DNA of 64,000 nucleotides, taken from assembly GCF_015672735.1 (NCBI RefSeq), contig NZ_JADABY010000065.1, forward strand, positions 124,001-188,000. Reading direction: 5' to 3'. This DNA is from Citrobacter sp. Res13-Sevr-PEB04-36. GTDB lineage: Bacteria; Pseudomonadota; Gammaproteobacteria; Enterobacterales; Enterobacteriaceae. The notes beneath the pieces are model-generated. The model saw only the letters and a list, made by a program, of their open reading frames with translations, was not told the DNA's origin and did not search any database. A program made the translations under genes and the position numbers. This document shows, piece after piece, positions 1 through 10,329 of the stretch; position 1 is the first letter of the stretch, and each line of letters opens with the position of its first letter.

Positions 1-8
1 AACGGAAA

Positions 9-2147
<2,139 letters not shown>

Positions 2148-2310
2148 GATCACTCCATATTTATAAGAACAGGTTATCCACAGAGGTTGGGAAGCGCTCA
2201 TTGGTTTATTCATCTCTCTATCCAATGACTTCCCGTAATCCAGACCCTATTTATCCACATTTCCACCGTTACCGAGGGAAATGTCGTTGTAGCAATTGTA
2301 GCCGATTAAT

Positions 2311-2354
2311 ACAACATATTGGGTCGGCGTGCATTTTAAGTTCTATATGTAGTG
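2311..2354 (-). promoter_or_regulatory. Two NrdR boxes upstream of nrdD
   Basis: ACAACATATTGGGT (2311-2324) and TTCTATATGTAGTG (2341-2354) each resemble the palindromic NrdR box acaCwATATwTGtgt-type consensus. They are spaced 30 bp apart, three helical turns, which is the usual arrangement for this repressor. NrdR represses nrd genes when (d)ATP is plentiful. Recognised by eye; there is no score behind it. Confidence 0.65.
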
Positions 2355-2396
2355 ATTTGCATCAAGGATGTTTACGATTTTATTGATGTAGCGCAA
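2352..2396 (-). promoter_or_regulatory. Two FNR sites upstream of nrdD
   Basis: GTGAT-TTGC-ATCAA (2352-2365) has nine of ten consensus FNR bases (TTGAT-N4-ATCAA). TTGAT-GTAG-CGCAA (2383-2396) has eight of ten. Their centres are 31 bp apart, as in E. coli nrdDG, where two FNR sites activate anaerobic transcription. The proximal site overlaps the second NrdR box, so the two regulators could compete. Confidence 0.65.
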
Positions 2397-2509
2397 AGTA
2401 AAAACTGGAGCGTACAGATGACGGGCAGTACAGCGATTGTAAAGGAGCCTTGGAATATTCTGATTATTTATTCAGCAAAAACAGGAAGGTAAGCTGAGCA
2501 TATACAGCG

Positions 2510-2539
2510 AAGCCCGGCAGCGCTATGCGTACCGGGCCA
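2510..2539. repeat. REP-like hairpin downstream of treC
   Basis: GCCCGG (2512-2517) pairs with CCGGGC (2532-2537) around a GC-rich loop just beyond the treC stop. This is typical of a REP unit that also caps the 3' end of a transcript. The rest of 2397-2509 shows no gene. Confidence 0.6.
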
Positions 2540-2554
2540 GAAGCTAAAATCAAG

Positions 2555-4207
2555 CTATTTTTGCAGCCACCAGACGGCTTCAAAAGGGCGCAGCGTCATA
2601 TCTGCAGGTTGGCTGGCGACCTCATCATAGTTGTGCATCAATACCTGCCAGTTTTCGCGGGAGGAAGTGGGTTGCCAGGGCTGGAAGGTGTTGCTCAGGT
2701 TGGCAACGACCAGCAGTCGCTGTCCCTGCCATTCGCGTTGATAGCACCAGATGTGCGGGCTGTCCGGTAACAGATCCTGATAATTGCCCCAGGTGAGAAT
2801 CGGCTCTGTTTTGCGTAAGGCAATCAGCTTCTGATAGGCGTAAAACACCGAATCGGTTTCCCTTAGCGCTGCAGCAACGTTGATGTCTGCCGCGTTGTCG
2901 CATAGGTTGATCCACGGCTCACCCTGGGTAAATCCTGCGTGTTTGCTGGTGTCCCATTGCATTGGCGTGCGACTGTTATCGCGGGATTTACTGGCGAGGA
3001 TCGCCAACAGTTCTTGCGCATCGCGTCCCTGGCCGTTCAGCTCGGCAAACATGTTATGGCTTTCGACGTCGCGATAATCGGTTATCCGGCGGAAATGTGG
3101 GTTGGTCATGCCAATTTCTTCACCCTGGTAGATATAAGGCGTGCCCTGCATCCCGTGTAGCACCATTGCCAGCATTTTGGCGGCTGGAACGCGGTATTGT
3201 CCTTCGTCGCCAAAGCGTGAAACGATGCGTGGCTGATCGTGATTACACCAGAACAGCGCGTTCCAGGCCTGATTGTGCATGCCCTGCTGCCAGTGGCGGA
3301 ACAGGGCTTTCAGCGCCACGTAATCCGGTTTGGCTAACGACCACTTCTCACCATTCGGGTAATCGACTTTCAGGTGGTGGAAGTTAAAGGTCATCGACAA
3401 TTCGCTGCCGTCCAGTGCGGCGTATTGCTGACAATGTGCCAGCGTGGTGGAGGACATTTCACCCACCGTCATCAGGCTGCGTGGGGTGAAGACATCGCGG
3501 TTCATCTCGCGTAAGAATTCATGCACACGCGGGCCGTCGGTATAAAAACGGCGGCCATCGCCGTCAGGATCGCTCGGGAAGTGCTGATCCTTGGAGATCA
3601 GATTCACCACGTCGAGGCGCAGTCCGTCTACGCCACGATCGGCCCAGAACTCGCACACTTTTTTTAGCTCGGCGCGTACCGCCGGATTCTCCCAGTTCAG
3701 GTCGGCCTGTTCCGGGGCAAAGAGGTGTAGATAATACTGTTCGCTTGCGGCGTGCCAGTCCCAGGCACTGCCGCCAAACTTGGAGCGCCAGTTGTTCGGA
3801 CAGGCCTCAGGCGTACCATCGCGCCAGATATAGAACTGACGATACGGGCTGTCTTTATCCAGCGCGTCACGAAACCAGGCGTGCTGCGTCGATGTATGGT
3901 TAAACACCATATCGAGAATAATGCGTATGCCGCGCGCTTTTGCCTGCGCCACCAGTTCGTCGAAGTCATCCAGCGTGCCGTAGGCCGGGTCGACGGACAG
4001 ATAGTCAGCTACGTCGTAGCCGTTATCAACTTGTGGCGAAATGTAGAAAGGGGTCAGCCATATCGCATCGACGCCCAGTTTTTGCAGATAGTCGAGGCGC
4101 TGCGTGACGCCGCGCAAATCGCCGGTGCCGCTGCCGGTGGTGTCCTGAAAACTCTTGGGGTAAATCTGATAGATAACGCCGTTTTGCCACCAGTGTGGAA
4201 TAGTCAT
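2555..4207 (-). CDS. treC: Trehalose-6-phosphate hydrolase
   Basis: Cytoplasmic GH13 alpha-amylase-family enzyme that splits trehalose-6-phosphate, delivered by TreB, into glucose and glucose-6-phosphate. The start at 4207 (MTIPHWWQNG) follows an AGGAAA ribosome-binding site and gives 550 residues, within one of E. coli TreC. Visible catalytic residues are the nucleophile D199 (GLRLDVVN), the acid/base E250 (TVGEM) and D324 (CNHDQPR). It lies 49 bp after the nominal treB stop, with a GC hairpin (about 4230-4247) between them that could tune downstream expression. It forms an operon with treB under TreR. Confidence 0.97.
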   Translation of the reverse strand: MTIPHWWQNGVIYQIYPKSFQDTTGSGTGDLRGVTQRLDYLQKLGVDAIWLTPFYISPQVDNGYDVADYLSVDPAYGTLDDFDELVAQAKARGIRIILDMVFNHTSTQHAWFRDALDKDSPYRQFYIWRDGTPEACPNNWRSKFGGSAWDWHAASEQYYLHLFAPEQADLNWENPAVRAELKKVCEFWADRGVDGLRLDVVNLISKDQHFPSDPDGDGRRFYTDGPRVHEFLREMNRDVFTPRSLMTVGEMSSTTLAHCQQYAALDGSELSMTFNFHHLKVDYPNGEKWSLAKPDYVALKALFRHWQQGMHNQAWNALFWCNHDQPRIVSRFGDEGQYRVPAAKMLAMVLHGMQGTPYIYQGEEIGMTNPHFRRITDYRDVESHNMFAELNGQGRDAQELLAILASKSRDNSRTPMQWDTSKHAGFTQGEPWINLCDNAADINVAAALRETDSVFYAYQKLIALRKTEPILTWGNYQDLLPDSPHIWCYQREWQGQRLLVVANLSNTFQPWQPTSSRENWQVLMHNYDEVASQPADMTLRPFEAVWWLQK

Positions 4208-4287
4208 TGTGGTTTCCTGCAAATGCGAAGGGGTGCAATGGCACCCCAAAAAAGAGTCAGACAATTTGTAATGTGCCCTGACGGTAC

Positions 4288-5676
4288 TTACGTCTGGTAG
4301 ACGAACGAGGTCAGCACCATCGGGATAACAATCGCGATGACCATCGCCAGGCCAAACACCTGCCAGTAAGTGGGTTGGATGGAGAGGATGCCAGGTATAC
4401 CACCGACGCCAATTCCGTTCGCCATCACGCCGTTCAGGCCGCACAGCAGACCGGCGAGGCCGGAACCGATCATTGCGCACAGCATCGGGAAGCGGTATTT
4501 CAGGTTGATGCCGTACATCGCTGGTTCGGTCACGCCGAGCCAGGCGGAGATAGCGGCAGGTACCGAGATTTCACGTTCGTTTTGCTTGCGGCTGGCGATG
4601 ATAATCCCTATTACCGCCGAACCCTGGGCGATATTTGACAGTGCGATCAGCGGCCATACCGGCGTACCGCCCATGCTTTGGATCATCTGCATGTCGATGG
4701 CGAGCGTGGTTTGGTGTACGCCGGTGATCACCAGCGGGGCGTACAGGAAGCCAAACAGCGCCGCGCCGATCGGGGCAAAACTGCCGGTCATCAGATGACG
4801 CACGGCAAAGGCGACGCCATCGCCAATCCAGCGACCAAACGGACCAATAAACGCGTGGGCGAGGAACACCGCGAGGATCAGTGAGCATACCGGAACGATC
4901 ACCAGATACAGGTAATCCGGGACGAGGCGTTTCAGGCGAGTTTCAATTAATCCAAGTGCCAGACCCGCCAGCAGAGCCGGAATGACCTGCGCCTGATAGC
5001 CGACTTTTTCGATAGTAAACAGGCCGAAGTTCCATACTTCCGGCACCTGCTGGCCCAGCAAATATGCGTTCATCAGCTGCGGCGAAACCAGCGTGACGCC
5101 GAGCACGATGCCGAGGATCGGCGTGCCGCCCATTTTCTTCACCGCCGACCAGCAGATCCCAACCGGCAGATAGAAGAAGATCGCTTCACCGATTAGCCAC
5201 AGGAAGTCATAGAGGGTTTTCAGCGACGGGTATATCTGCGCCAATGTCTGACCATTGCTCATTGGCAGATCGCCGATCACATTGCGAAAACCTAAGATCA
5301 GGCCGCCGCTGATGAGCGCAGGTAGCAGTGGGAAGAAGATCTCCGCGAAGTGCGAGATCAGTTGCTCGTGCCACTTCATGTTCTGTCGCGCGGCTTTTTT
5401 TGCCTGCTCTTTGTCGGCACTGGCCTGTCCGGTGGTGGCCAGCAGCGCTTTGTAGTAATCGCCAACCTCGGTGCCAATCACGACCTGGAACTGCCCGGCG
5501 TTGGTGAAGCAACCTTTGACCATCGGCAGCTGTTCGATCTCTTTCGGCCTGGCATTCGCGGGCTGATTCAGCACAAAACGCAGGCGCGTGATGCAATGAC
5601 TCACCGTGGCTATATTGTCGCGCCCGCCTACCAGCTCAATCAGCCGGTCGATATCCGCTTGTTTTACTTTGCTCAT
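4288..5676 (-). CDS. treB: PTS trehalose EIIBC permease (3'-end frameshift)
   Basis: Membrane permease that imports trehalose and phosphorylates it to trehalose-6-phosphate, with phosphate from the glucose EIIA protein. The EIIB domain occupies residues 1-80 with phosphocysteine C28 (VSHCITRLRF). The multispanning EIIC domain starts around residue 106. The encoded protein has 462 residues and ends ...SFVYQT. Dropping one A at about 4293 restores a reading QRKYRQGTLQIV to a stop at 4257, giving 472 residues, close to the usual 473. This is therefore an apparent 1-base insertion that trims about 11 residues from the cytoplasmic tail. Either a natural mutation or a sequencing error is possible; the catalytic part is intact. 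Confidence 0.95.
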   Translation of the reverse strand: MSKVKQADIDRLIELVGGRDNIATVSHCITRLRFVLNQPANARPKEIEQLPMVKGCFTNAGQFQVVIGTEVGDYYKALLATTGQASADKEQAKKAARQNMKWHEQLISHFAEIFFPLLPALISGGLILGFRNVIGDLPMSNGQTLAQIYPSLKTLYDFLWLIGEAIFFYLPVGICWSAVKKMGGTPILGIVLGVTLVSPQLMNAYLLGQQVPEVWNFGLFTIEKVGYQAQVIPALLAGLALGLIETRLKRLVPDYLYLVIVPVCSLILAVFLAHAFIGPFGRWIGDGVAFAVRHLMTGSFAPIGAALFGFLYAPLVITGVHQTTLAIDMQMIQSMGGTPVWPLIALSNIAQGSAVIGIIIASRKQNEREISVPAAISAWLGVTEPAMYGINLKYRFPMLCAMIGSGLAGLLCGLNGVMANGIGVGGIPGILSIQPTYWQVFGLAMVIAIVIPMVLTSFVYQT

Positions 5677-5734
5677 GATTAAGCCCTGTTGTTGACCTGG
5701 CGCCAGAGTATATCTTCACTGAATATTTAAAAAT

Positions 5735-5746
5735 GGGAACGTTCCC
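5735..5746 (-). promoter_or_regulatory. TreR operator
   Basis: GGGAACGTTCCC is a perfect 12-bp palindrome in the 110-bp gap between treB and treR. It has the LacI/GalR-family half-site form, as expected for TreR. It lies about 60 bp upstream of the treB start and would let TreR repress treBC until trehalose-6-phosphate is present. Confidence 0.8.
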
Positions 5747-5786
5747 GAAACGCAGCGAAGATCACAAATTAGCGTTCAGAAAGCGA

Positions 5787-6734
5787 TCAGGAAAGGGTGA
5801 CGGGAACCACGATTTGTTGGAGTTCGCTGCGGCCGTTGATCTGCTCGATCAGCTGTAAAGCCGCCTGTCGTCCGGCTTCAGCGTAACCAGGATCGACGGT
5901 GACGATCTCCGGATGGAGGAATTTCATCAGCGGTGTACTGCCTACGCTCGCCAACTGCAGATGCTCAATGCGCTGTTCCTGCAAATATTTGCTGGCACCA
6001 AGAGCCAGGGTATCTGTGGCGCACACTAAAGCGGTGGTCTCCGGAGTAATGACATCGGCGGCGTGTTCATAGCCCTGCTTCATGGCGAGACCCGGCAGGG
6101 CGGCAACAGGATGCAGTTTGTGTTTTTTACAAAAGGCCAGGTAGGCTTCATGGCGGCGCTGGCCGGTGGTCACGTCACTGTGCGGAACGCCAAGGAAGCT
6201 GATATGGCGGTGTTTGCGATCGTACAAACGCTGCATCAGGGTATGGATTGCGCCTTCATCGTCATAACAGACAGAGGCAAAGCCTTTCGCGTCCCTTGCC
6301 AGTAGAACCAGAGAGTCCTGCCAGGAGGCGATCATCGCTTCGGTAATGCCGGTAAAACCGAACAGCACCACGCCGTCAATGTTGCGGCGTTTGAGCATAC
6401 CCAGATGTTCTTCTACTAACTCGGGCGAGAACTGGCTTTCCATCATGATGGGATCGTAACCCTGCTCGTAAAACACGGGCAGCATGGTCTGTACGGCCAG
6501 ATTCTCGGAAAGTGAGTCCAGGCGCGTGACGATAATTGCCACCACTTTGTCACTTTGCCCACGCATGGCGCGGGCTGAGCGGGAAGGCGAAAAACCGTGC
6601 TGATTCATCACCGCCTCAACGCGTTCGCGGGTGCGCTCGCTGACGCCGCTTTCATTGTTGAGGACGCGGGAAACGGTTGATTTTCCCACACCGCTTAAGC
6701 GGGCGATGTCTTTAATGGTCAGCCGATTTTGCAT
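5787..6734 (-). CDS. treR: Trehalose operon repressor
   Basis: LacI/GalR-family repressor of treBC, relieved by trehalose-6-phosphate in E. coli. It has 315 residues, the family length. The N-terminal helix-turn-helix and hinge occupy about residues 4-50 (DIARLSGVGKSTVSRVLN), and a periplasmic-binding-protein-like effector domain fills the rest. It is transcribed in the same direction as treBC, with the palindromic operator between it and treB. Start at 6734 (MQNRLTIKDI). Confidence 0.97.
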   Translation of the reverse strand: MQNRLTIKDIARLSGVGKSTVSRVLNNESGVSERTRERVEAVMNQHGFSPSRSARAMRGQSDKVVAIIVTRLDSLSENLAVQTMLPVFYEQGYDPIMMESQFSPELVEEHLGMLKRRNIDGVVLFGFTGITEAMIASWQDSLVLLARDAKGFASVCYDDEGAIHTLMQRLYDRKHRHISFLGVPHSDVTTGQRRHEAYLAFCKKHKLHPVAALPGLAMKQGYEHAADVITPETTALVCATDTLALGASKYLQEQRIEHLQLASVGSTPLMKFLHPEIVTVDPGYAEAGRQAALQLIEQINGRSELQQIVVPVTLS

Positions 6735-6817
6735 CCTGTTTTCCCGTGTCGCGTGTGAAGTTATGCTAAAAGAGAATAACTTTACTCAAGCACAGTGCAA
6801 TGGGCAAAGTCTGCTTT

Positions 6818-6938
6818 ATACACTTTATCCTTCAGGCAGTCTCTGCGTTGGCTGCGTTCATTTCCCCTGGTCACGTACTCTCTGTACGCGCCTGGGGATT
6901 TATTCACTTGCCGTCTTGATGCAACCTGAATGCTATTG
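6818..6938. repeat. ERIC (IRU) element
   Basis: A roughly 120-bp element with ERIC hallmarks: a CTTCAGGCAGTCTCTGCGTT-type left arm, GTTGGCTGCGTTC, CCCTGGTCAC, CCTGGGGATTTATTCAC and CTTGCCG. It is related to a second copy at 13719-13842. It sits between treR and the mgtA promoter. ERIC elements are non-coding, transcribable hairpins found in enterobacterial intergenic regions. Confidence 0.8.
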
Positions 6939-7005
6939 TGTATATGTTTAGTTTTAGTGCTTTATCATACCGCCATAATTGTCACAAACCTTATGGTTTT
7001 CTGCG

Positions 7006-7011
7006 TATAAT
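7006..7011 (+). promoter_or_regulatory. mgtL-mgtA promoter -10
   Basis: TATAAT lies 35 bp before the mgtL start and predicts a transcript start near 7018. A GTTTA half-site at 6946-6950 could belong to a PhoP box, as mgtA is PhoP-activated in Salmonella and E. coli, but I cannot find a convincing second half-site at the usual 11-bp period. Confidence 0.55.
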
Positions 7012-7017
7012 CCGCAG

Positions 7018-7242
7018 CGCAAATCATTCACTTACCGGAGGCTATATGGATCCCGATCCCACCCCTCTCCCGAAATGGAGAACCCCCTCTTTCCGGTAAG
7101 CCCGTTTTCACTGTCTTACCGGATGCGTAAGACAGTGACGTTCTGACGTCCCTGTTGTGATTTTATGATTGCCATCAGGCAAGGCTTTGCCACGCCTGAA
7201 GGATTCACTGCACCTGTTGATACCGGTGCAGAGGGACTGCCT
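7018..7242 (+). promoter_or_regulatory. mgtA 5' leader (Mg2+/proline-responsive)
   Basis: About 225 nt of leader between the predicted start site and the mgtA ATG. It contains mgtL and several inverted repeats; the clearest is CCGGTAAG...CTTACCGG near 7094-7121, with a further GTAAGACAGTGACG arm. This is the position and size of the Mg2+-sensing leader of enterobacterial mgtA. Folding was judged by eye only. Confidence 0.65.
7046..7099 (+). CDS. mgtL: mgtA leader peptide MgtL
   Basis: A 17-codon leader, MDPDPTPLPKWRTPSFR, preceded by CCGGAG. E. coli and Salmonella MgtL begin MEPDPTPLP and are proline-rich. Slow translation of the proline codons at low proline or low Mg2+ changes the leader RNA fold and allows transcription into mgtA. 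Here the run of prolines at positions 3, 5, 7 and 9 is conserved, with an extra Pro at 14, while the second half differs from the known peptide. Confidence 0.8.
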   Translation: MDPDPTPLPKWRTPSFR

Positions 7243-9951
7243 ATGTTTAAAAATATCACCCGCCAACTGTTTGCCCGGCTGAACCGTCATTTACCGCATC
7301 GTCTGGTGCACCGCGATCCGTTACCGAATGCCCAGACCGTTGCCAGCACGCCGATCCCGCCTTCTCTGAGTGAACATTGCCTGCAGATGGCGCTGATGAA
7401 CGAAGAGGCGCTGTGGAAAACCTTTAACACACACCCTGAAGGCTTGAATGCCGCAGAAGTGGAAAGCGCCCGTGAGCAGCACGGCGAAAACCAGCTGCCA
7501 GCGCAGAAACCGTCGCCGTGGTGGGTGCATCTGTGGGTCTGTTACCGCAACCCGTTTAATATTCTGCTCACTATTCTGGGCGGGATCTCTTATGCCACCG
7601 AGGATCTGTTTGCCGCAGGTGTGATCGCCCTGATGGTGTGTATCTCGACGCTGTTGAATTTTGTCCAGGAGGCGCGTTCCACTAAAGCGGCGGATGCGCT
7701 AAAAGCGATGGTCAGCAACACCGCCACGGTTCTGCGGGTGGTTAACGAGACAGGAGAAAACGGCTGGGTTGAGCTGCCTATCGATCAGCTCGTGCCCGGC
7801 GACATCATCAAACTGGCTGCGGGGGATATGATCCCGGCGGATTTACGTATCGTTCAGGCGCGCGATCTGTTTGTGGCGCAGGCCTCGCTGACCGGTGAAT
7901 CACTGCCGGTTGAGAAAGTGGCGACCAGCCGTGACCCGCAGCAAAACAACCCGCTGGAGTGCGATACCCTGTGCTTTATGGGCACCAACGTGGTGAGCGG
8001 TACGGCGCAGGCGATCGTCATTTCTACCGGGGCTAACACCTGGTTTGGGCAGTTGGCAGGTCGCGTGACCGAGCAGGAAAGCGAGCAAAATGCTTTCCAG
8101 AAAGGGATCAGCCGCGTCAGTATGCTGCTGATCCGCTTTATGCTGGTGATGGCGCCGATTGTGCTGATCATCAACGGCTATACCAAAGGCGACTGGTGGG
8201 AAGCGGCGTTATTTGCCCTGTCCGTGGCGGTAGGTTTAACGCCAGAAATGCTGCCGATGATCGTCACCTCAACGCTGGCGCGTGGGGCTGTGAAGCTGTC
8301 AAAACAAAAAGTTATCGTTAAGCACCTCGACGCCATCCAGAACTTTGGTGCGATGGATATTCTGTGCACCGATAAAACCGGTACGCTGACTCAGGATAAA
8401 ATTGTGCTGGAGAATCATACCGATATCTCCGGTAAGCCCAGCGAGCATGTTCTGCATTCCGCATGGCTGAACAGTCATTATCAGACCGGACTCAAGAACC
8501 TGCTGGATACGGCAGTGCTGGAAGGCGTGGATGAAGAGTCGGCGCGTCAACTCTCGACCCGCTGGCAGAAAATCGATGAGATCCCGTTTGATTTCGAACG
8601 CCGCCGCATGTCGGTGGTGGTGGCAGAAGTGGGCGATGTACACCAGCTAGTGTGCAAGGGGGCGCTGCAGGAGATCCTCAACGTCTGTACCCAGGTGCGC
8701 CACAATGGCGAAATTGTTCCGTTGGACGACAACATGTTGCGTCGGGTGAAGCGCGTGACCGACACGCTGAACCGTCAGGGGCTACGTGTGGTGGCGGTGG
8801 CAACTAAATACCTGCCCGCACGTGAAGGGGACTACCAGCGTATTGATGAGTCTGACCTGATCCTTGAAGGGTACATCGCATTCCTCGATCCACCGAAAGA
8901 GACCACCGCCCCGGCGCTGAAGGCGCTGAAGGCCAGCGGCATTACGGTGAAAATCCTCACCGGCGACAGCGAACTGGTGGCGGCGAAGGTGTGTCATGAA
9001 GTCGGTCTGGATGCAGGAGAGGTGGTGATTGGTAGTCACATTGAAGGATTGAGTGATGACGAGCTGGCAGCGCTTGCCCAGCGCACCACGCTGTTTGCCC
9101 GCCTGACGCCGATGCACAAAGAACGCATTGTGACCCTACTCAAACGTGAAGGCCACGTGGTCGGCTTTATGGGGGATGGTATCAACGATGCTCCGGCATT
9201 GCGCGCGGCGGACATTGGTATCTCCGTGGATGGTGCGGTCGATATCGCCCGTGAAGCGGCAGACATCATCCTGCTGGAAAAGAGCCTGATGGTGCTGGAA
9301 GAAGGGGTGATCGAGGGACGTCGAACCTTCTCCAACATGCTGAAGTACATCAAAATGACGGCCAGTTCTAACTTTGGTAACGTTTTTAGCGTGCTGGTAG
9401 CGAGCGCATTTCTGCCGTTCCTGCCAATGCTGCCGTTACACTTGCTTATCCAGAACCTGCTGTACGATGTATCCCAGGTGGCAATCCCGTTTGATAACGT
9501 CGATGAAGAGCAGATCAAAAAACCACAGCGCTGGAATCCCGCCGAACTGGGGCGCTTTATGCTGTTCTTTGGACCGATTAGCTCGATCTTCGACATTCTG
9601 ACCTTTTGCCTGATGTGGTTCTTCTTCCATGCCAATACGCCAGAGCACCAGACGTTGTTCCAGTCGGGTTGGTTTGTGGTGGGACTGCTGTCGCAAACGC
9701 TGATTGTGCATATGATCCGTACCCGCCGCGTGCCGTTTATCCAGAGCCGCGCCGCATGGCCGTTAATGTTGATGACGCTGGTAGTGATGGTGGTGGGGAT
9801 TGCGCTACCATTCTCCCCGCTGGCGGGCTATCTGCAATTGCAGGCACTGCCACTGAGCTACTTCCCGTGGCTGATTGCGATTCTGGCGGGTTACATGACG
9901 TTGACCCAATTAGTGAAAGGTTTTTATAGCCGCCGTTACGGCTGGCAATAA
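7243..9951 (+). CDS. mgtA: Magnesium-translocating P-type ATPase
   Basis: Inner-membrane P3B-type ATPase that imports Mg2+ under starvation. The start at 7243 (MFKNITRQLF), behind GAGGGA, gives 902 residues, against 898 in E. coli. An in-frame ORF extends further upstream but would overlap the leader. Visible features are the actuator TGES loop, the phosphorylated aspartate D377 in DKTGTLT, the GDGINDAPAL hinge motif and a C-terminal block of membrane helices. It is expressed from the mgtL leader and ends at a strong terminator. Confidence 0.98.
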   Translation: MFKNITRQLFARLNRHLPHRLVHRDPLPNAQTVASTPIPPSLSEHCLQMALMNEEALWKTFNTHPEGLNAAEVESAREQHGENQLPAQKPSPWWVHLWVCYRNPFNILLTILGGISYATEDLFAAGVIALMVCISTLLNFVQEARSTKAADALKAMVSNTATVLRVVNETGENGWVELPIDQLVPGDIIKLAAGDMIPADLRIVQARDLFVAQASLTGESLPVEKVATSRDPQQNNPLECDTLCFMGTNVVSGTAQAIVISTGANTWFGQLAGRVTEQESEQNAFQKGISRVSMLLIRFMLVMAPIVLIINGYTKGDWWEAALFALSVAVGLTPEMLPMIVTSTLARGAVKLSKQKVIVKHLDAIQNFGAMDILCTDKTGTLTQDKIVLENHTDISGKPSEHVLHSAWLNSHYQTGLKNLLDTAVLEGVDEESARQLSTRWQKIDEIPFDFERRRMSVVVAEVGDVHQLVCKGALQEILNVCTQVRHNGEIVPLDDNMLRRVKRVTDTLNRQGLRVVAVATKYLPAREGDYQRIDESDLILEGYIAFLDPPKETTAPALKALKASGITVKILTGDSELVAAKVCHEVGLDAGEVVIGSHIEGLSDDELAALAQRTTLFARLTPMHKERIVTLLKREGHVVGFMGDGINDAPALRAADIGISVDGAVDIAREAADIILLEKSLMVLEEGVIEGRRTFSNMLKYIKMTASSNFGNVFSVLVASAFLPFLPMLPLHLLIQNLLYDVSQVAIPFDNVDEEQIKKPQRWNPAELGRFMLFFGPISSIFDILTFCLMWFFFHANTPEHQTLFQSGWFVVGLLSQTLIVHMIRTRRVPFIQSRAAWPLMLMTLVVMVVGIALPFSPLAGYLQLQALPLSYFPWLIAILAGYMTLTQLVKGFYSRRYGWQ

Positions 9952-9966
9952 CCGTTTCGTTTCTCT

Positions 9967-10002
9967 GCCGAATGGTGCGGGTTCAGCCATTCGGCATTTT
10001 TC
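9967..10002 (+). terminator. Rho-independent terminator after mgtA
   Basis: GCCGAATGG (9967-9975) and CCATTCGGC (9987-9995) form a perfect 9-bp stem, followed by ATTTTTCTTTTT. It starts 16 bp after the mgtA stop. Confidence 0.9.
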
Positions 10003-10329
10003 TTTTTCATTCGAAGATATTCCCTCGCAATATTTGTGTTTTAATTTTATTGAAATACTAACGGGGTAAAGTATTAACATATCCCGTTCTCGCCTTTTGT
10101 TTTTTCTCAATAAAACGATCTCCGTTGCAAAAATGAAACAGCGTGCTAAAAATTATTAGCATTGATGTTTTTTTGTGAAGATAGTCATCGAAATAAATTG
10201 TTACACCAGCTAGTCTGCTCAGGTAACGTCGTTAAGAAAGTTTCTCACTGCCCATTTTTAATTCCGGCAGTCATTTGCTCTGCACGCCATTTCTATTAAT
10301 GGAAATTATGAACTTCTGGAGAAGGACAA
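10003..10329 (+). promoter_or_regulatory. AT-rich region upstream of the TRAP operon, possible CRP site
   Basis: This stretch has no gene. TGTGA-AGATAG-TCATC at 10174-10189 matches the CRP consensus TGTGA-N6-TCACA with a perfect left half and a partial right half. A ribosome-binding site GGAGAAGG precedes dctP. Catabolite control of the transporter is therefore possible but unproven. Confidence 0.4.

Noticed and set aside
6946-6964. PhoP box upstream of mgtA
   Set aside because: One GTTTA half-site is present, but no second half-site at 11-bp spacing is convincing, so I did not list it as its own feature.
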